Below the pieces are notes generated by a model. The model was not told the origin of the DNA. It was given only the letters and a program-made list of their open reading frames with translations, and did no database searches. The position numbers and the translations under genes are program-made. Below, one piece after another: positions 18,248 to 27,362 of a DNA stretch of 64,000 bases. The stretch comes from Aquitalea pelogenes (GTDB lineage: Bacteria > Pseudomonadota > Gammaproteobacteria > Burkholderiales > Chromobacteriaceae), in NCBI RefSeq assembly GCF_001515305.1, contig NZ_LNQV01000021.1, forward strand, positions 1 to 64,000, written 5' to 3'. How positions within the stretch are numbered: position 1 is the stretch's first letter; the number at the start of each line of letters is the position of its first letter.

Positions 18248-19684
18248 ATGTCTGTCCCGCCTCGCACCATCCCCATCAAGCCTGTTGCGGCGACTGCCGC
18301 AGACGGGTCGGAAGTGGTATCGCTGTATGCTGCTCAAAAGAAAATCTACCCGCGCAGCGTGCATGGTCGTTTCAACAACTGGCGTATTGCCGCCGTTGTG
18401 CTTACCCAGCTGGTGTTTCTCGGCCTGCCCTGGCTGCGCTGGGATGGCCGCCAGGCAGTCAATTTCGACCTGGTGGAACGCAAGTTCTATCTGTTCGGCC
18501 TGATTTTCTGGCCACAGGATTTTATCTATCTGGCTGCCTTGCTGATCCTGTGCGCCTTTGGCTTGTTCTGGTGGACCACCATTGCCGGGCGGCTGTGGTG
18601 CGGCTATTCCTGTCCGCAGACGGTGTACACCGAAATCATGCTGTGGATCGAGCAATGGACCGAAGGCAAGCACAGCCAGCGCAGCAAGCTGGACCAGCAA
18701 GGCTGGAGCCTGCGCAAGCTGCGCATCAAGCTGTGCAAGCACGGGCTGATGCTGGCTTTTTCCCTGCTGACCGGTTTTACGCTGGTGGGTTATTTCACGC
18801 CCATCCAGCAGCTGCTGGCGGCCTTGCCCCATTTCGATTACGGGCCGTGGGAGCTGTTCTGGATTTTCTTCTACGCGGCTTGCACTTATTTGCTGGCCGG
18901 GGTGATGCGCGAGCAGGTATGCCAGTACATGTGCCCTTATGCCCGTTTCCAGAGCGTGATGTTTGATGCCGACACGCTGGTGATTTCCTACGATGCCGCC
19001 CGCGGCGAACCACGCGGCGCGCGCAAGAAGGGCAGCGACCTGCAGCAACAGCAGCTGGGGTCTTGCATCAACTGCGGCATTTGCGTACAGGTGTGCCCGG
19101 CCGGCATTGATATCCGTGATGGCCTGCAACATGAGTGCATCGGCTGCGCCGCCTGCATTGATGCCTGTGACGAGGTGATGGACAAGATGGCCTATCCGCG
19201 CGGGCTGATTCGTTACACCACGGAAAATGCGCTGAACGGCCTGTATCCGGAAAGCGCCATCCTGTCCCGGCTGCGCCGACCGCGGGTGGTGCTGTATAGC
19301 TTGCTGTTGCTGCTGGTGAGCGGTGCGGCCATCACCTCGTTCAGCTTGCGCAAGCCTTTCAAGGTGGATGTGATGCGTGATCGCGCCTCGCTGGTACAGG
19401 AAACCGGGGAGGGGCTGCTGGAAAACAGCTATCAGCTGAATGTGATCAACACCACCAGTCAGGACCAGCAGTTCATCATCAGCGTCAGCGGGCTGTCAGG
19501 CATTGCCATTGCCAAGCCGACCCTGCTGTCCATCCGCGCGGCAGACAGCAAGAGCCTGGGCGTGCGGGTGGTGGTGGACCCGCAAGCCGCCGGGCCGGGC
19601 AGTCATCCCATCGTGTTCCGTGTGCAAACCCGGACCCAGCCTGCGCTGGTGGTGGAAGAGAAATCCAGCTTTATCGGGGAGTGA
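18248..19684 (+). CDS. ccoG: Cytochrome c oxidase accessory protein CcoG (FixG/RdxA)
   Basis: 478 residues from an ATG with AAGGA upstream. A multi-pass membrane domain carries the polyferredoxin motifs WCGYSCPQTVYTEI and QVCQYMCPYARFQS. Two 4Fe-4S clusters follow (CINCGICVQVCPAG and CIGCAACIDACDE), and an Ig-like periplasmic C-terminal domain starts near residue 380. CcoG supports assembly of cbb3-type cytochrome oxidase and is reported to handle copper for it. The oxidase genes are not in the window. The inverted repeat at 18186-18204 may be a regulatory site. Confidence 0.93.
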   Translation: MSVPPRTIPIKPVAATAADGSEVVSLYAAQKKIYPRSVHGRFNNWRIAAVVLTQLVFLGLPWLRWDGRQAVNFDLVERKFYLFGLIFWPQDFIYLAALLILCAFGLFWWTTIAGRLWCGYSCPQTVYTEIMLWIEQWTEGKHSQRSKLDQQGWSLRKLRIKLCKHGLMLAFSLLTGFTLVGYFTPIQQLLAALPHFDYGPWELFWIFFYAACTYLLAGVMREQVCQYMCPYARFQSVMFDADTLVISYDAARGEPRGARKKGSDLQQQQLGSCINCGICVQVCPAGIDIRDGLQHECIGCAACIDACDEVMDKMAYPRGLIRYTTENALNGLYPESAILSRLRRPRVVLYSLLLLLVSGAAITSFSLRKPFKVDVMRDRASLVQETGEGLLENSYQLNVINTTSQDQQFIISVSGLSGIAIAKPTLLSIRAADSKSLGVRVVVDPQAAGPGSHPIVFRVQTRTQPALVVEEKSSFIGE

Positions 19685-19689
19685 TGGCG

Positions 19690-20607
19690 TCAGCCGCCGG
19701 CCTGCGCCAGCTGGCTGATATCGCGCCTGGGTGGCAGACCGAACAGCCTGGCGTATTCGCGGCTGAATTGTGACGGGCTCTCGTAGCCCACGCGAAAAGC
19801 CGCGGTGGCGGCTTCCAGCTTGTCGCTCAGCATCAGGCGACGTGCTTCGTTCAGGCGCAGCCATTTCACGTATTGCAGCGGGCTCATGGTGGTGAGCTGG
19901 CGAAAGTGGTGATGCAGGCTGGAGCTGCTCATTTGCACCCTTGCCGCCAGTTCCTCGATGCGCAGCGGCTCGGTGTAATGGGTTTTCAGCCAGTCGATGG
20001 CGCGGGCAATGCGCTGGCTGTGGCTGCCGGTGGCCAGAATCTGCCACAGGCGCGAAGCCTGGTCGCTCATCAGCAGCCGGTAGTGGATTTCCCGTTTGAT
20101 CAACGGTGCCAGCACGCCGATGTGCTGCGGTTGATCCAGCAAGTCCAGCAGGCGGCTGAAGGCATCCAGCAATGCGCTGGTGACCGTGCCCAGAGCCATG
20201 CCTGGCTGGCTGCTCTGGCTTGCCGGCGGGCAAATGCCACCCTGGGCGATCAGGTCGGCCATGATGCGCAAATCCAGCCGCAGCACCAGACCGAGGCAAG
20301 GTGCGGTCGAACTGGCCGACAGCACTTGCGAGCTGGCTGGCAAATCCACCGAATTGAGCAGGAAATGCTGCGTGTCGTAGGCGTAGCTTTGCTCTCCCAC
20401 CAGCATCTGCTTTTCCCCTTGCACCACCAGCACCACGCTGGGCTCCACCATGCAGGAACAGGGATTGGTCTGTTGTTCGCGGCGGAAGAAGCTCAGCTCG
20501 GGAATGGCAGTATCGCAGTCCTCATCGCCATGGGTACGGGCGGCAATGATCTGGCACAGATGCTGCAGTACCGGGCTGCTGGCAGGTGTCTGCGGTGTGT
20601 CGGGCAT
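19690..20607 (-). CDS. AraC-family regulator, YqhC-like
   Basis: 305 residues: an N-terminal cupin-like AraC_N domain (CSCMVEPSVVLVVQGEKQMLVG) and a C-terminal pair of helix-turn-helix units from about residue 205 (PLRIEELAARVQMSSSSLHHHF and AATAAFRVGYESPSQFSREY). This architecture matches YqhC, which in E. coli senses aldehydes and activates the alcohol dehydrogenase YqhD. A YqhD-like enzyme lies 1.2 kb away, which supports the parallel. The stop is 5 bases from that of the converging ccoG gene. Confidence 0.85.
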   Translation of the reverse strand: MPDTPQTPASSPVLQHLCQIIAARTHGDEDCDTAIPELSFFRREQQTNPCSCMVEPSVVLVVQGEKQMLVGEQSYAYDTQHFLLNSVDLPASSQVLSASSTAPCLGLVLRLDLRIMADLIAQGGICPPASQSSQPGMALGTVTSALLDAFSRLLDLLDQPQHIGVLAPLIKREIHYRLLMSDQASRLWQILATGSHSQRIARAIDWLKTHYTEPLRIEELAARVQMSSSSLHHHFRQLTTMSPLQYVKWLRLNEARRLMLSDKLEAATAAFRVGYESPSQFSREYARLFGLPPRRDISQLAQAGG

Positions 20608-20720
20608 GGGTCGGCTTTCTGGTTGACTGCATTCAGCCTAATGGCTGGGCGGCTGGCTGTCTGCCCGATTTTCCGGCTGACGCAGGATCAGGCAAGGATT
20701 GCGCAACATCAGGCAAGCAC

Positions 20721-21674
20721 TCAGGCAGTATGGGCGGCCAGTGCCGCCAATGGCACATGCAAGGCAGGCGTGGCAGCAAACTGTGCCAGCAGGTAGTCGA
20801 TGCAGGCCTTTACCCGGGGTGCCATCAGCGCACGGTGCGGGTATTGCAGTACCAGTTCGTAAGCGCCGGGGTCGTGCTGGCCCAGCAGCAGCACCTTGAG
20901 TTCGCCACGCTCCAGATAAGGCCAGGCGTGGTGCACGCCCACCTGGGTAATGCCGGCATGCTGGCGCGCCGCGTCAGTCAGTGCTTCCGGGGCGGACAGG
21001 GTGAGGCAGCTGCGCGAGACATCCAGCGTGGTGATCTGGCCATCGGCATCACGAAAATTCCACGGCGATACCTTGCCGCCCAGAAAGCGCCGGGTGATCA
21101 GCCGGTGCTGTGTCAGCTCGGCAGGCGAGCGTGGTATGCCAGCCTGTGCAAGATAGGTGGGCGAGGCCACCAATACCATGCGCAGATGGCAGATGGGGCG
21201 CGCAACGAGGGCTGAGTCGGCAATATGGCCGCCGCGGATCGCCAGGTCGTAGCCGCCGCCCACCAAATCCACCACCCGGTCGTCAAAATCCACCTCCACC
21301 GCCAGTTGCGGGTAGCGGGTCAGCAGGCCGGGCAGGGCGGGTAGCAGATGGTCGCGACCAAATGCCGCACTGCTGGAAATGCGCACCGGGCCGCTGATTT
21401 CCAACCGCTGGGTGGCAATGGCGTCCACTGCCGCGTCCAGCGCATCCAGCGCAATGCGGGCCTGACGCAAGAAGGCGGCACCTTCTTCGGTCAGGCTCAG
21501 GGTGCGTGTGGTGCGGTTCAGCAGGCGCACGCCCAGTGCCTGTTCCAGCCCGGCCACGTTCTTGCTGACTGCCGCATTGCTGATACCCAGCTGGCGAGCC
21601 GCAGCGGCAAAGCTGCCGGTTTCGACGGTAGTGACAAAGGACAGTACCGAAGGCACCCGTTGCGACAAGTCCAT
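20721..21674 (-). CDS. LysR-family regulator
   Basis: 317 residues from an ATG with AGGAG upstream. The winged helix-turn-helix covers VETGSFAAAARQLGISNAAV, then LEQALGVRLLNRTTRTLSLT. The effector domain has FGRDHLLPALPGLLTRYP, typical of the LysR group near oxidoreductase genes. It is divergent from the iron alcohol dehydrogenase across 146 bases, so it probably controls that gene and itself. The palindrome at 21694-21703 is the likely site. Confidence 0.87.
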   Translation of the reverse strand: MDLSQRVPSVLSFVTTVETGSFAAAARQLGISNAAVSKNVAGLEQALGVRLLNRTTRTLSLTEEGAAFLRQARIALDALDAAVDAIATQRLEISGPVRISSSAAFGRDHLLPALPGLLTRYPQLAVEVDFDDRVVDLVGGGYDLAIRGGHIADSALVARPICHLRMVLVASPTYLAQAGIPRSPAELTQHRLITRRFLGGKVSPWNFRDADGQITTLDVSRSCLTLSAPEALTDAARQHAGITQVGVHHAWPYLERGELKVLLLGQHDPGAYELVLQYPHRALMAPRVKACIDYLLAQFAATPALHVPLAALAAHTA

Positions 21675-21693
21675 GCTGCGCTCCTGCAGTAAA

Positions 21694-21703
21694 TCACTAG
21701 TGA
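21694..21703. promoter_or_regulatory. Palindrome TCACTAGTGA in the lysR-ADH divergent gap
   Basis: A perfect 10-bp palindrome extending imperfectly on both sides, 20 bases upstream of the lysR start. LysR proteins usually bind such T-rich/A-rich dyads in the divergent promoter. Candidate autoregulatory site. Confidence 0.45.
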
Positions 21704-21820
21704 ATCAAGGTTAATAAATACTCAACAGGTAGTCTACTTATAGTTGCGAGTACGGGCTTGCATAATGCCTTCCATCTGCTGGCCACGCTGTTGTGACTGG
21801 CTTCAAGACAGGAGCGCAAC

Positions 21821-22978
21821 ATGTTGAATTTCGAGTATTTCAATCCTGCCCGCGTGGTGTTCGGCAAAGGCAGCATCCAGCGACTTGGCAGCTTGCTGCC
21901 GGCGGATGCCAGGGTGTTGCTGCTGTACGGCGGTGGCAGTGCCGAACGCAATGGCACGCTGGCCGAAGTGCGCCAGGCCTTGAGCGGCCATGTGGTGCAT
22001 GAATTCGGTGGCATCGAACCCAATCCGCGCTATGAAACCCTGATGCGTGCCGTCGCACTGGTGCGCGAGCAGGGCATTGATTTCCTGCTGGCCGTGGGTG
22101 GTGGTTCGGTGATTGATGGCAGCAAGTTTGTGGCCGCTGCCGCGCCTTATCAGGGCGACGCCTGGGACATTCTGTCCAGCATGGGGCAAGTGGTGAAAAG
22201 CGCCTTGCCGGTGGGCGCGGTGCTCACGCTGGCAGCCACCGGTTCGGAAACCAACCACAACGCCGTGGTCACCCATGAAGCCAGCAAGACCAAGGCATTT
22301 TTTGCCTCCCCGCTGGTGTTTCCGCAGTTTGCCGTGCTGGACCCGGAAAAAACCTACTCCTTGCCCGCTCGCCAGTTGGCCAACGGGGTGGTGGATGCCT
22401 TCACCCATGTGATGGAGCAATACCTGACCTACCCGGTAGACGCCCGCGTGCAGGATCGCTATGCCGAAGGCCTGCTGCAAACGCTGATCGAGCTGGGGCC
22501 AAAGGTGGTGCTGGAGCCGGCCGATTATGATTCGCGCGCCAATTTCATGTGGACCGCCACCCAGGCGCTCAACGGCCTGATCGGTGCCGGTGTGCCACAC
22601 GACTGGGCCACCCATCTGGTAGGACATGAGCTGACCATCCTGCATGGCCTCGATCATGCCCAGACACTGGCGGTACTGCTGCCTTCCATGCTGCAAGCCC
22701 GCCGGGCCGGCAAGCATGCCAAGTTGCTGCAGTACGCCAGCCGTGTGTGGCACATCAACGAAGGCAGCGAGGAAGAGCGCATCAGCCAGGCCATCGCCCG
22801 TACCCGTAACTTCTTTGAAAGCCTGGGCGTGAAAACCCGCTTGCGTGACTACGGCATCGGCCCTGGCGACATCGACGCTCTGGTGCGGCAGCTGGAAGTC
22901 CACGGCATGACGGCGCTGGGTGAGCAGGGGGACGTTAGCCTGACCCTGAGCCGTCAGGTATTCGAAGCCAGCCTGTAA
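21821..22978 (+). CDS. Iron-containing (group III) alcohol dehydrogenase, YqhD-like
   Basis: 385 residues, close to YqhD. The cofactor motif is GGGSVIDGSKF near residue 90. Metal ligands are the Asp and His in VVDAFTHVMEQY, and the His residues of VGHELTILHGLDHAQTLAV. YqhD-type enzymes use NADPH to reduce short aldehydes such as butanal, glyoxal and acrolein. A divergent LysR gene, a YqhC-like AraC gene, a DUF1330 gene and a quinone oxidoreductase gene surround it, suggesting an electrophile or aldehyde-detoxification group. Confidence 0.9.
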   Translation: MLNFEYFNPARVVFGKGSIQRLGSLLPADARVLLLYGGGSAERNGTLAEVRQALSGHVVHEFGGIEPNPRYETLMRAVALVREQGIDFLLAVGGGSVIDGSKFVAAAAPYQGDAWDILSSMGQVVKSALPVGAVLTLAATGSETNHNAVVTHEASKTKAFFASPLVFPQFAVLDPEKTYSLPARQLANGVVDAFTHVMEQYLTYPVDARVQDRYAEGLLQTLIELGPKVVLEPADYDSRANFMWTATQALNGLIGAGVPHDWATHLVGHELTILHGLDHAQTLAVLLPSMLQARRAGKHAKLLQYASRVWHINEGSEEERISQAIARTRNFFESLGVKTRLRDYGIGPGDIDALVRQLEVHGMTALGEQGDVSLTLSRQVFEASL

Positions 22979-23099
22979 GCCTGTTATCCGCAGCCGCCAG
23001 TCCCGCATGGCTGGCGTTTTGACAAGCCTGCAACCTTCATTCAACACCACGGATGGTGCTGGCCCATATTGCACAGGACTACCCGTTCAGGAGCACATC

Positions 23100-23402
23100 A
23101 TGCAGACACCCGCTTATTTCGTTTTCAACGTCACCGCCATTCACGACCCGCAAGGCATGTTGCCGTATCAGGAAAAAGTGCTGGAAACCGTGACCGCCCA
23201 TCATGGCAGCCTGCTGGTAGGCGGTGGCGAGGTGGACAGCGTGGAAGGCCCGGCCGTACAGGGCAGGTTTTTTATTGTCCGCTTTGACAGCACCGAGGCC
23301 GCCAAGGCCTGGTACCACTCGCCGGACTACCAAAGCATCATCGGCCACCGCCATGCCTCCGCCAGTTGCCAGGCCTTCCTGCTGGCCGGGCTGCCCGTCT
23401 GA
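23100..23402 (+). CDS. DUF1330 family protein
   Basis: 100 residues from an ATG with CAGGAG upstream. A ferredoxin-like dimeric alpha/beta-barrel fold is suggested by YFVFNVTAIHDPQGMLPYQE, GRFFIVRFDSTEAAKAWYHS and the closing DYQSIIGHRHASAS. The family has no established reaction; members often accompany oxidoreductases. It is 121 bases after the alcohol dehydrogenase and 27 bases before the quinone reductase, probably in one operon. Confidence 0.85.
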   Translation: MQTPAYFVFNVTAIHDPQGMLPYQEKVLETVTAHHGSLLVGGGEVDSVEGPAVQGRFFIVRFDSTEAAKAWYHSPDYQSIIGHRHASASCQAFLLAGLPV

Positions 23403-23429
23403 CATTTCATTTTTTCAATAGGACATCAC

Positions 23430-23978
23430 ATGAAAACCCTCGTCATCGTTTCTCACCCCACGCCGCAACAATCCGTCGCCATCAAGGCGCTGCAACAGGT
23501 GGCGGAAGCCCAGGACAAGGTGACCGTGCGTCACCTGGACCAGCTGTACGGCACTGACAGCAATGCAATTGATATCGCAGCCGAGCAGCAGGCACATGAA
23601 GCGGCAGACCGCATCATCTACCTGTATCCGACCCACTGGTTCAACACCACGCCCATGCTCAAGGCCTACCTGAACCAGGTGTGGACCTATGGCTGGGCAT
23701 TTGGCCCGGAAGGCAAGGCACTGCATGGCAAGGAATTGCAGATTGTCACCACCGCCGGTGCCACTGAATTTACTTACAGCCATGCCGGGCTGATCGAAGC
23801 CACCATGGATGAAGTGCTGTCGCCGATGAAAGCCTCCGCATTGTATGTGGGCATGAAATACCGTGCGCCGCTGGCGTTCTACAGTGCCATGGGGCTGGAT
23901 GAGGCCAGCCTTGACGCCATGCGCAGCCGTTTTGCGGCAAACCTGCAGGCTCCGCTTGGCAGCCAGCGCGCCGACTGA
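23430..23978 (+). CDS. NAD(P)H:quinone oxidoreductase, flavodoxin-like fold
   Basis: 182 residues. The N-terminal phosphate loop region VIVSHPTPQQS, RIIYLYPTHWFNTTPMLKAY and TTAGATEFTYSHAG match the NQO1/KefF/MdaB flavodoxin-like family, which carries out two-electron reduction of quinones with FMN or FAD. The start has a weakly spaced AGGA. It is the last gene of the aldehyde/quinone operon; a hairpin follows. Confidence 0.87.
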   Translation: MKTLVIVSHPTPQQSVAIKALQQVAEAQDKVTVRHLDQLYGTDSNAIDIAAEQQAHEAADRIIYLYPTHWFNTTPMLKAYLNQVWTYGWAFGPEGKALHGKELQIVTTAGATEFTYSHAGLIEATMDEVLSPMKASALYVGMKYRAPLAFYSAMGLDEASLDAMRSRFAANLQAPLGSQRAD

Positions 23979-23992
23979 ATGATCGTCTGATA

Positions 23993-24026
23993 CAACAAGG
24001 CCCCCGGCATGCCGAGGGCCTTGTTG
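23993..24026. terminator. Bidirectional hairpin between converging genes
   Basis: CAACAAGGCCC (23993-24003) pairs perfectly with GGGCCTTGTTG (24016-24026). It has no long T run, so it may act as a weak terminator for both converging genes. Confidence 0.6.
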
Positions 24027-24042
24027 CGTCTGTTGTCAGGCT

Positions 24043-24234
24043 TCAGTGCAGCCCGGCATTGCGCTGCTTCACCACGGCGCAGGGGGTGCCGGCCGTGCAA
24101 AAGGCATCGTTCAGATTGGCGGACGGCCCGTTCTGCTGACTGACGGAGCTGGTTTGATCGGCCGCGGTATCGGCCCGGCTGAGCGGGCTGAGCACGAGCA
24201 GGGACAGACATAGTGCCAGGGCGTGTTTCATCAT
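24043..24234 (-). CDS. Small exported protein with two cysteines
   Basis: 63 residues from the ATG at 24234, preceded by AGGAAAGGAAG. A clear signal peptide (MMKHALALCLSLLVLSPLSR, cut near ADT) leaves a mature peptide of about 40 residues, rich in Gln, Ser and Asn, with a FCTAGTPC pair that could form a disulfide. I do not recognise the family. It is monocistronic, converging on the quinone reductase. Confidence 0.6.
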   Translation of the reverse strand: MMKHALALCLSLLVLSPLSRADTAADQTSSVSQQNGPSANLNDAFCTAGTPCAVVKQRNAGLH

Positions 24235-24360
24235 GCTTCCTTTCCTGATGTGATCTGGCAAGAGCCAGGGTGGTGTGGGTTTTGACCAGGTTTTGACCGG
24301 CGGGTGCGGTGCTGGTCTGGATAAATTGTTAATGAATACAAGGGCTTGTGTTTTTATCGG

Positions 24361-25539
24361 TCATGCGCTCAGAGGGCGCAGCCGCTTGCCGCCGCCTGCC
24401 AGCAAGGTCGCCATCAGCAACAGCCCGGCACTGACAAGAAAAGTGGCATGAATGGACCACTGGTCGAGCAGGACCCCGCCAACCGCACCTCCACACAGGA
24501 TTGCCAGCTGGATGGCGGCCACCATCAGCCCGCCGGTGCGCTCGGCCTCACCGGCGACACCCTGTGCCATCCAGGCAGACCAGCACACCGGAATGGCAGC
24601 ATTCACCAGCCCCCACAACATCAGCAGCATGGCAACCGGCCACAACAGGCTGCCGGTCAGCAGCAAGCCCACAGTCAGCAAGGCCAGCAGCAATGGCAGC
24701 AGGCCCAGCAACGGGTAAAGATGACGCTCCACCATGGCACTGGCGCTGCGAGTGCCGACAAAACCGGCCAGCCCCAGACCGCACAGCAATAGTGATAACT
24801 GCGGCAGGCTGACCCGGGTCAGCTGCTCCAGAAACGGGCGGAAATAGGTAAAGGCGGAAAATGCGCCGCCAAAGGTCAGCATCACTGCGGCCAGTGCATA
24901 TCGCACATGGCGCAAGGACAGCAGGGTCAGCGGATTGGCGGCAGTTTGACCGGGCGGTGCCGGCAGGTCTGGCAGACTGCGCCACTGCCAGTACAGGTTG
25001 AGCAGCACCAGCGGAACCAGCGTCCAGAACACGCCGCGCCAGCCGATGATGCCACCCAGATAACTGCCGGCAGGGGCAGCAAAAGCGCCAGCCACCGCAT
25101 TGCCCATATACAGTGTGCCCAGCGCCGCGGCCAGTTGCTCTGCAGGCACCAGTCGGCTCACCGTGGCGGTGGCCAGCGACCAGAACCCGCCAATCACCAG
25201 TCCCAGCAGGGCTCGCGCCAGCATCAGCACGGCAAAGCTGTCTGCCAGGGCTGTCAGCAGCACCGACAGTAACAGCAGCGCGGTGAGGCAGAGCAGCACC
25301 GGTTTGCGGTCATGCTGGCCGGTGAGTTTTCCCACCATCAGGCTGGCAAATACGGCAAACAGCCCGGACACGGAAATGGCCTGACCGGCCATGCCATCAC
25401 TGGTGTGCAGGTCTGCGGCAATCGGGGTCAGCAGGCTGACCGGCAAGAATTCGGCGGCAATCAGCAAGCCCACGCACAGTGACATGGACAGCACGGCTGC
25501 ATGGCAGGAGCGGGCGGCAAGAGGGGCTGGCAAAGACAT
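24361..25539 (-). CDS. MFS transporter, DHA1 family (NepI/AraJ-like)
   Basis: 392 residues and twelve membrane segments. SMSLCVGLLIAAEFLPVSLL in the first segment and GKLTGQHDRKPVLL in the loop after it are typical of the sugar/nucleoside efflux branch of DHA1 (NepI, AraJ, YdhP). Substrates in the branch include purine nucleosides and arabinose-like compounds; here it is unassigned. I chose the ATG at 25539, where homologous N-termini begin. No neighbouring gene points to the substrate. Confidence 0.83.
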   Translation of the reverse strand: MSLPAPLAARSCHAAVLSMSLCVGLLIAAEFLPVSLLTPIAADLHTSDGMAGQAISVSGLFAVFASLMVGKLTGQHDRKPVLLCLTALLLLSVLLTALADSFAVLMLARALLGLVIGGFWSLATATVSRLVPAEQLAAALGTLYMGNAVAGAFAAPAGSYLGGIIGWRGVFWTLVPLVLLNLYWQWRSLPDLPAPPGQTAANPLTLLSLRHVRYALAAVMLTFGGAFSAFTYFRPFLEQLTRVSLPQLSLLLCGLGLAGFVGTRSASAMVERHLYPLLGLLPLLLALLTVGLLLTGSLLWPVAMLLMLWGLVNAAIPVCWSAWMAQGVAGEAERTGGLMVAAIQLAILCGGAVGGVLLDQWSIHATFLVSAGLLLMATLLAGGGKRLRPLSA

Positions 25540-25711
25540 GGCATTCCACGAATCAGAAGGTTGACGCAAGAGCAGGGCCGGCTGCTGACAGCCGGTCCGC
25601 AATGTGTGCAAAGCCTAAGGGAGGGGAGGCGGGCGACGGTAGCCCATTGCTGGCGATCTCTTGCCTGATTCGCCAGGGTGCGCTGTCAGATGATAGGGAA
25701 GCGGTGCAGCC

Positions 25712-26593
25712 TTACCAGCTGGCCTGGTGCGGGTCCAGCGTACCCAGTACTGCCAGCAGAGCCAGGGCCAGCAGGCACAAGGCAATTTGCAGACAGATGG
25801 CGCGCTTGAGGCAGGGCAGCCCTTGCGGCATGCGGGGCACCAGATGGTAGCGATTGTAGAGCGCCAGCACGGTCATGCCGACCACCAGCAGCAGCTTCAG
25901 GCCCAGCAGCATGGCATAGGCGGACAGTGTGTCCGGCAGCAGGCTGCCATTGATCAGGTACAGATTGCCAAGGCCGGTGGCAAACACCACCAGCACCACC
26001 GCATGACCGGTGGTAGAGAAGCGGCGCAGGATGCCGGGCAGGGTGGCATGCAGTGCAGCAGGTGGCTGACGCAGCAATTGCAGCACCAGCGGCAAGGCAC
26101 CCAGCCAGGCTGCAGCGCTCAGCAGGTGCAACCAGTCATTACCCTGGTGTAGCAGCCCCGGCCAGCCCTGCTGCATGGCGGCATGTCCACTCAGGGTAAG
26201 ACTGGCCAGCAGCAGGGCGCTCAGCCCTGCGGTGGCAGCCAGTGTATGGCGATGGCCCGCACGGCTTGTTACCAGCCACAGTGCCAGCGCTGCCAGCAAC
26301 TGCCAGCACCAGGCATGGCCAATGCCGCTGTCACGCACCACGGCCAGCAAGCTGGCCGCTTGCCAGCTGTCGGACCAGCCATCACCCAGTATTGCGCTGT
26401 GCAAGGGCAGGGCCGACAGGGTGGCCAGCAGCAGGGCGCGAGCGGCACGCCGATTCCAGATGGCCTGCTGCTGCCAGAAGTCCTGGCGCAATGCGGCAGG
26501 CAGCAGCGCCAGCACAAACAGGCTGCTGCCCCATAGCCACATGGCTGCGCCATCAGTCAGCCAGCGGCACAGCCACAGCAAGCCTTCAGCCAT
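25712..26593 (-). CDS. copD: Copper resistance protein D (CopD) family
   Basis: 293 residues with eight membrane segments. It has the CopD arrangement of membrane His residues (LPLHSAIL, LSGHAA, WLHLLSAAAWLGALPL, GHAVVL). CopD is proposed to carry copper across the inner membrane in partnership with periplasmic CopC. The start ATG at 26593 lies 2 bases beyond the copC stop codon, indicating coupled expression. Confidence 0.87.
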   Translation of the reverse strand: MAEGLLWLCRWLTDGAAMWLWGSSLFVLALLPAALRQDFWQQQAIWNRRAARALLLATLSALPLHSAILGDGWSDSWQAASLLAVVRDSGIGHAWCWQLLAALALWLVTSRAGHRHTLAATAGLSALLLASLTLSGHAAMQQGWPGLLHQGNDWLHLLSAAAWLGALPLVLQLLRQPPAALHATLPGILRRFSTTGHAVVLVVFATGLGNLYLINGSLLPDTLSAYAMLLGLKLLLVVGMTVLALYNRYHLVPRMPQGLPCLKRAICLQIALCLLALALLAVLGTLDPHQASW

Positions 26594-26595
26594 GC

Positions 26596-26961
26596 TCACT
26601 TGCCAACGCTGAAGCTGTAAGTGCCTTTGGTTTTGTGGCCATCGGTCGACAGCACATGCCATTCCAGCTTGTAGTTGCCGGCAGGCAGCGGCTGGGCCGG
26701 TTTGACGGTCAGGGTTTTACCGCCATTGGCCAGTGTGGGTTCACCCAGCGCGATGTCCTGCTTGTCGGCATTGCTCAGCTTGATGCCGCTGAACTTCACT
26801 TCCAGTGCTTCGGAAAAGCTCAGGTTCAGGCTGGCCGGGCTGCTGACCACACTGTTGGCGGCCGGTTCGGCAGCTTTCAGATGCGCATGAGCCCAGGCTG
26901 CCGTGGTGGTGAGCAGGCTGGTGGCCAGCACCAGCAAGGTAGAGCGGATGGAAGCTTGCAT
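26596..26961 (-). CDS. copC: Periplasmic copper-binding protein CopC
   Basis: 121 residues from an ATG with CAGGAGTTG upstream. A signal peptide cut after AAWA exposes an N-terminal His (HAHLKAAEPA), the Cu(II) ligand of CopC. The second half of the site is near WHVLSTDGHKTKGTYSFSV. The Met-rich Cu(I) loop of plasmid CopC is absent, as in Cu(II)-only chromosomal forms. It delivers or buffers copper for CopD. I saw no CueR or CopR box. Confidence 0.88.
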   Translation of the reverse strand: MQASIRSTLLVLATSLLTTTAAWAHAHLKAAEPAANSVVSSPASLNLSFSEALEVKFSGIKLSNADKQDIALGEPTLANGGKTLTVKPAQPLPAGNYKLEWHVLSTDGHKTKGTYSFSVGK

Positions 26962-27362
26962 GACAACTCCTGTTATCGGGTAAGTAAAACGGTTGTATAT
27001 GGCACCCTGGCGCGGAGGCAGGATGCTAACGCATTGACGCTGGCACCGGTAGTCTGTTTCGTCGTCACCGGCGCTGCTGCAGCTGGCTTGTGCAGGCTGC
27101 TGGCTGCACCGTGCAGCAGTGATATCCGGTGGCCATTGTAAGAAGGTCACCGCATGCGCGACTGCGGCATATTGTCGCAGTGCTGTGGGCAAGCTGCCGG
27201 CAGTGGCGGGGTGCATATCAGTAAAGCCACAGTTGCAATAAGGTTGCTTGGTTCTGTGCACGCTTTTAGGTGAATAAACTAAGTGTTTCTACTAGAATAT
27301 GTTTATTCCACATCGTGCATGTGCTGGGTGCGGTTTTCCTCGTCATTGAAATTGAATCGGGT
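26962..27362. promoter_or_regulatory. Divergent gap between copC and diguanylate cyclase
   Basis: About 400 bp depending on the cyclase start. No gene, repeat or recognisable operator was seen apart from the promoters that must be present. Confidence 0.4.
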
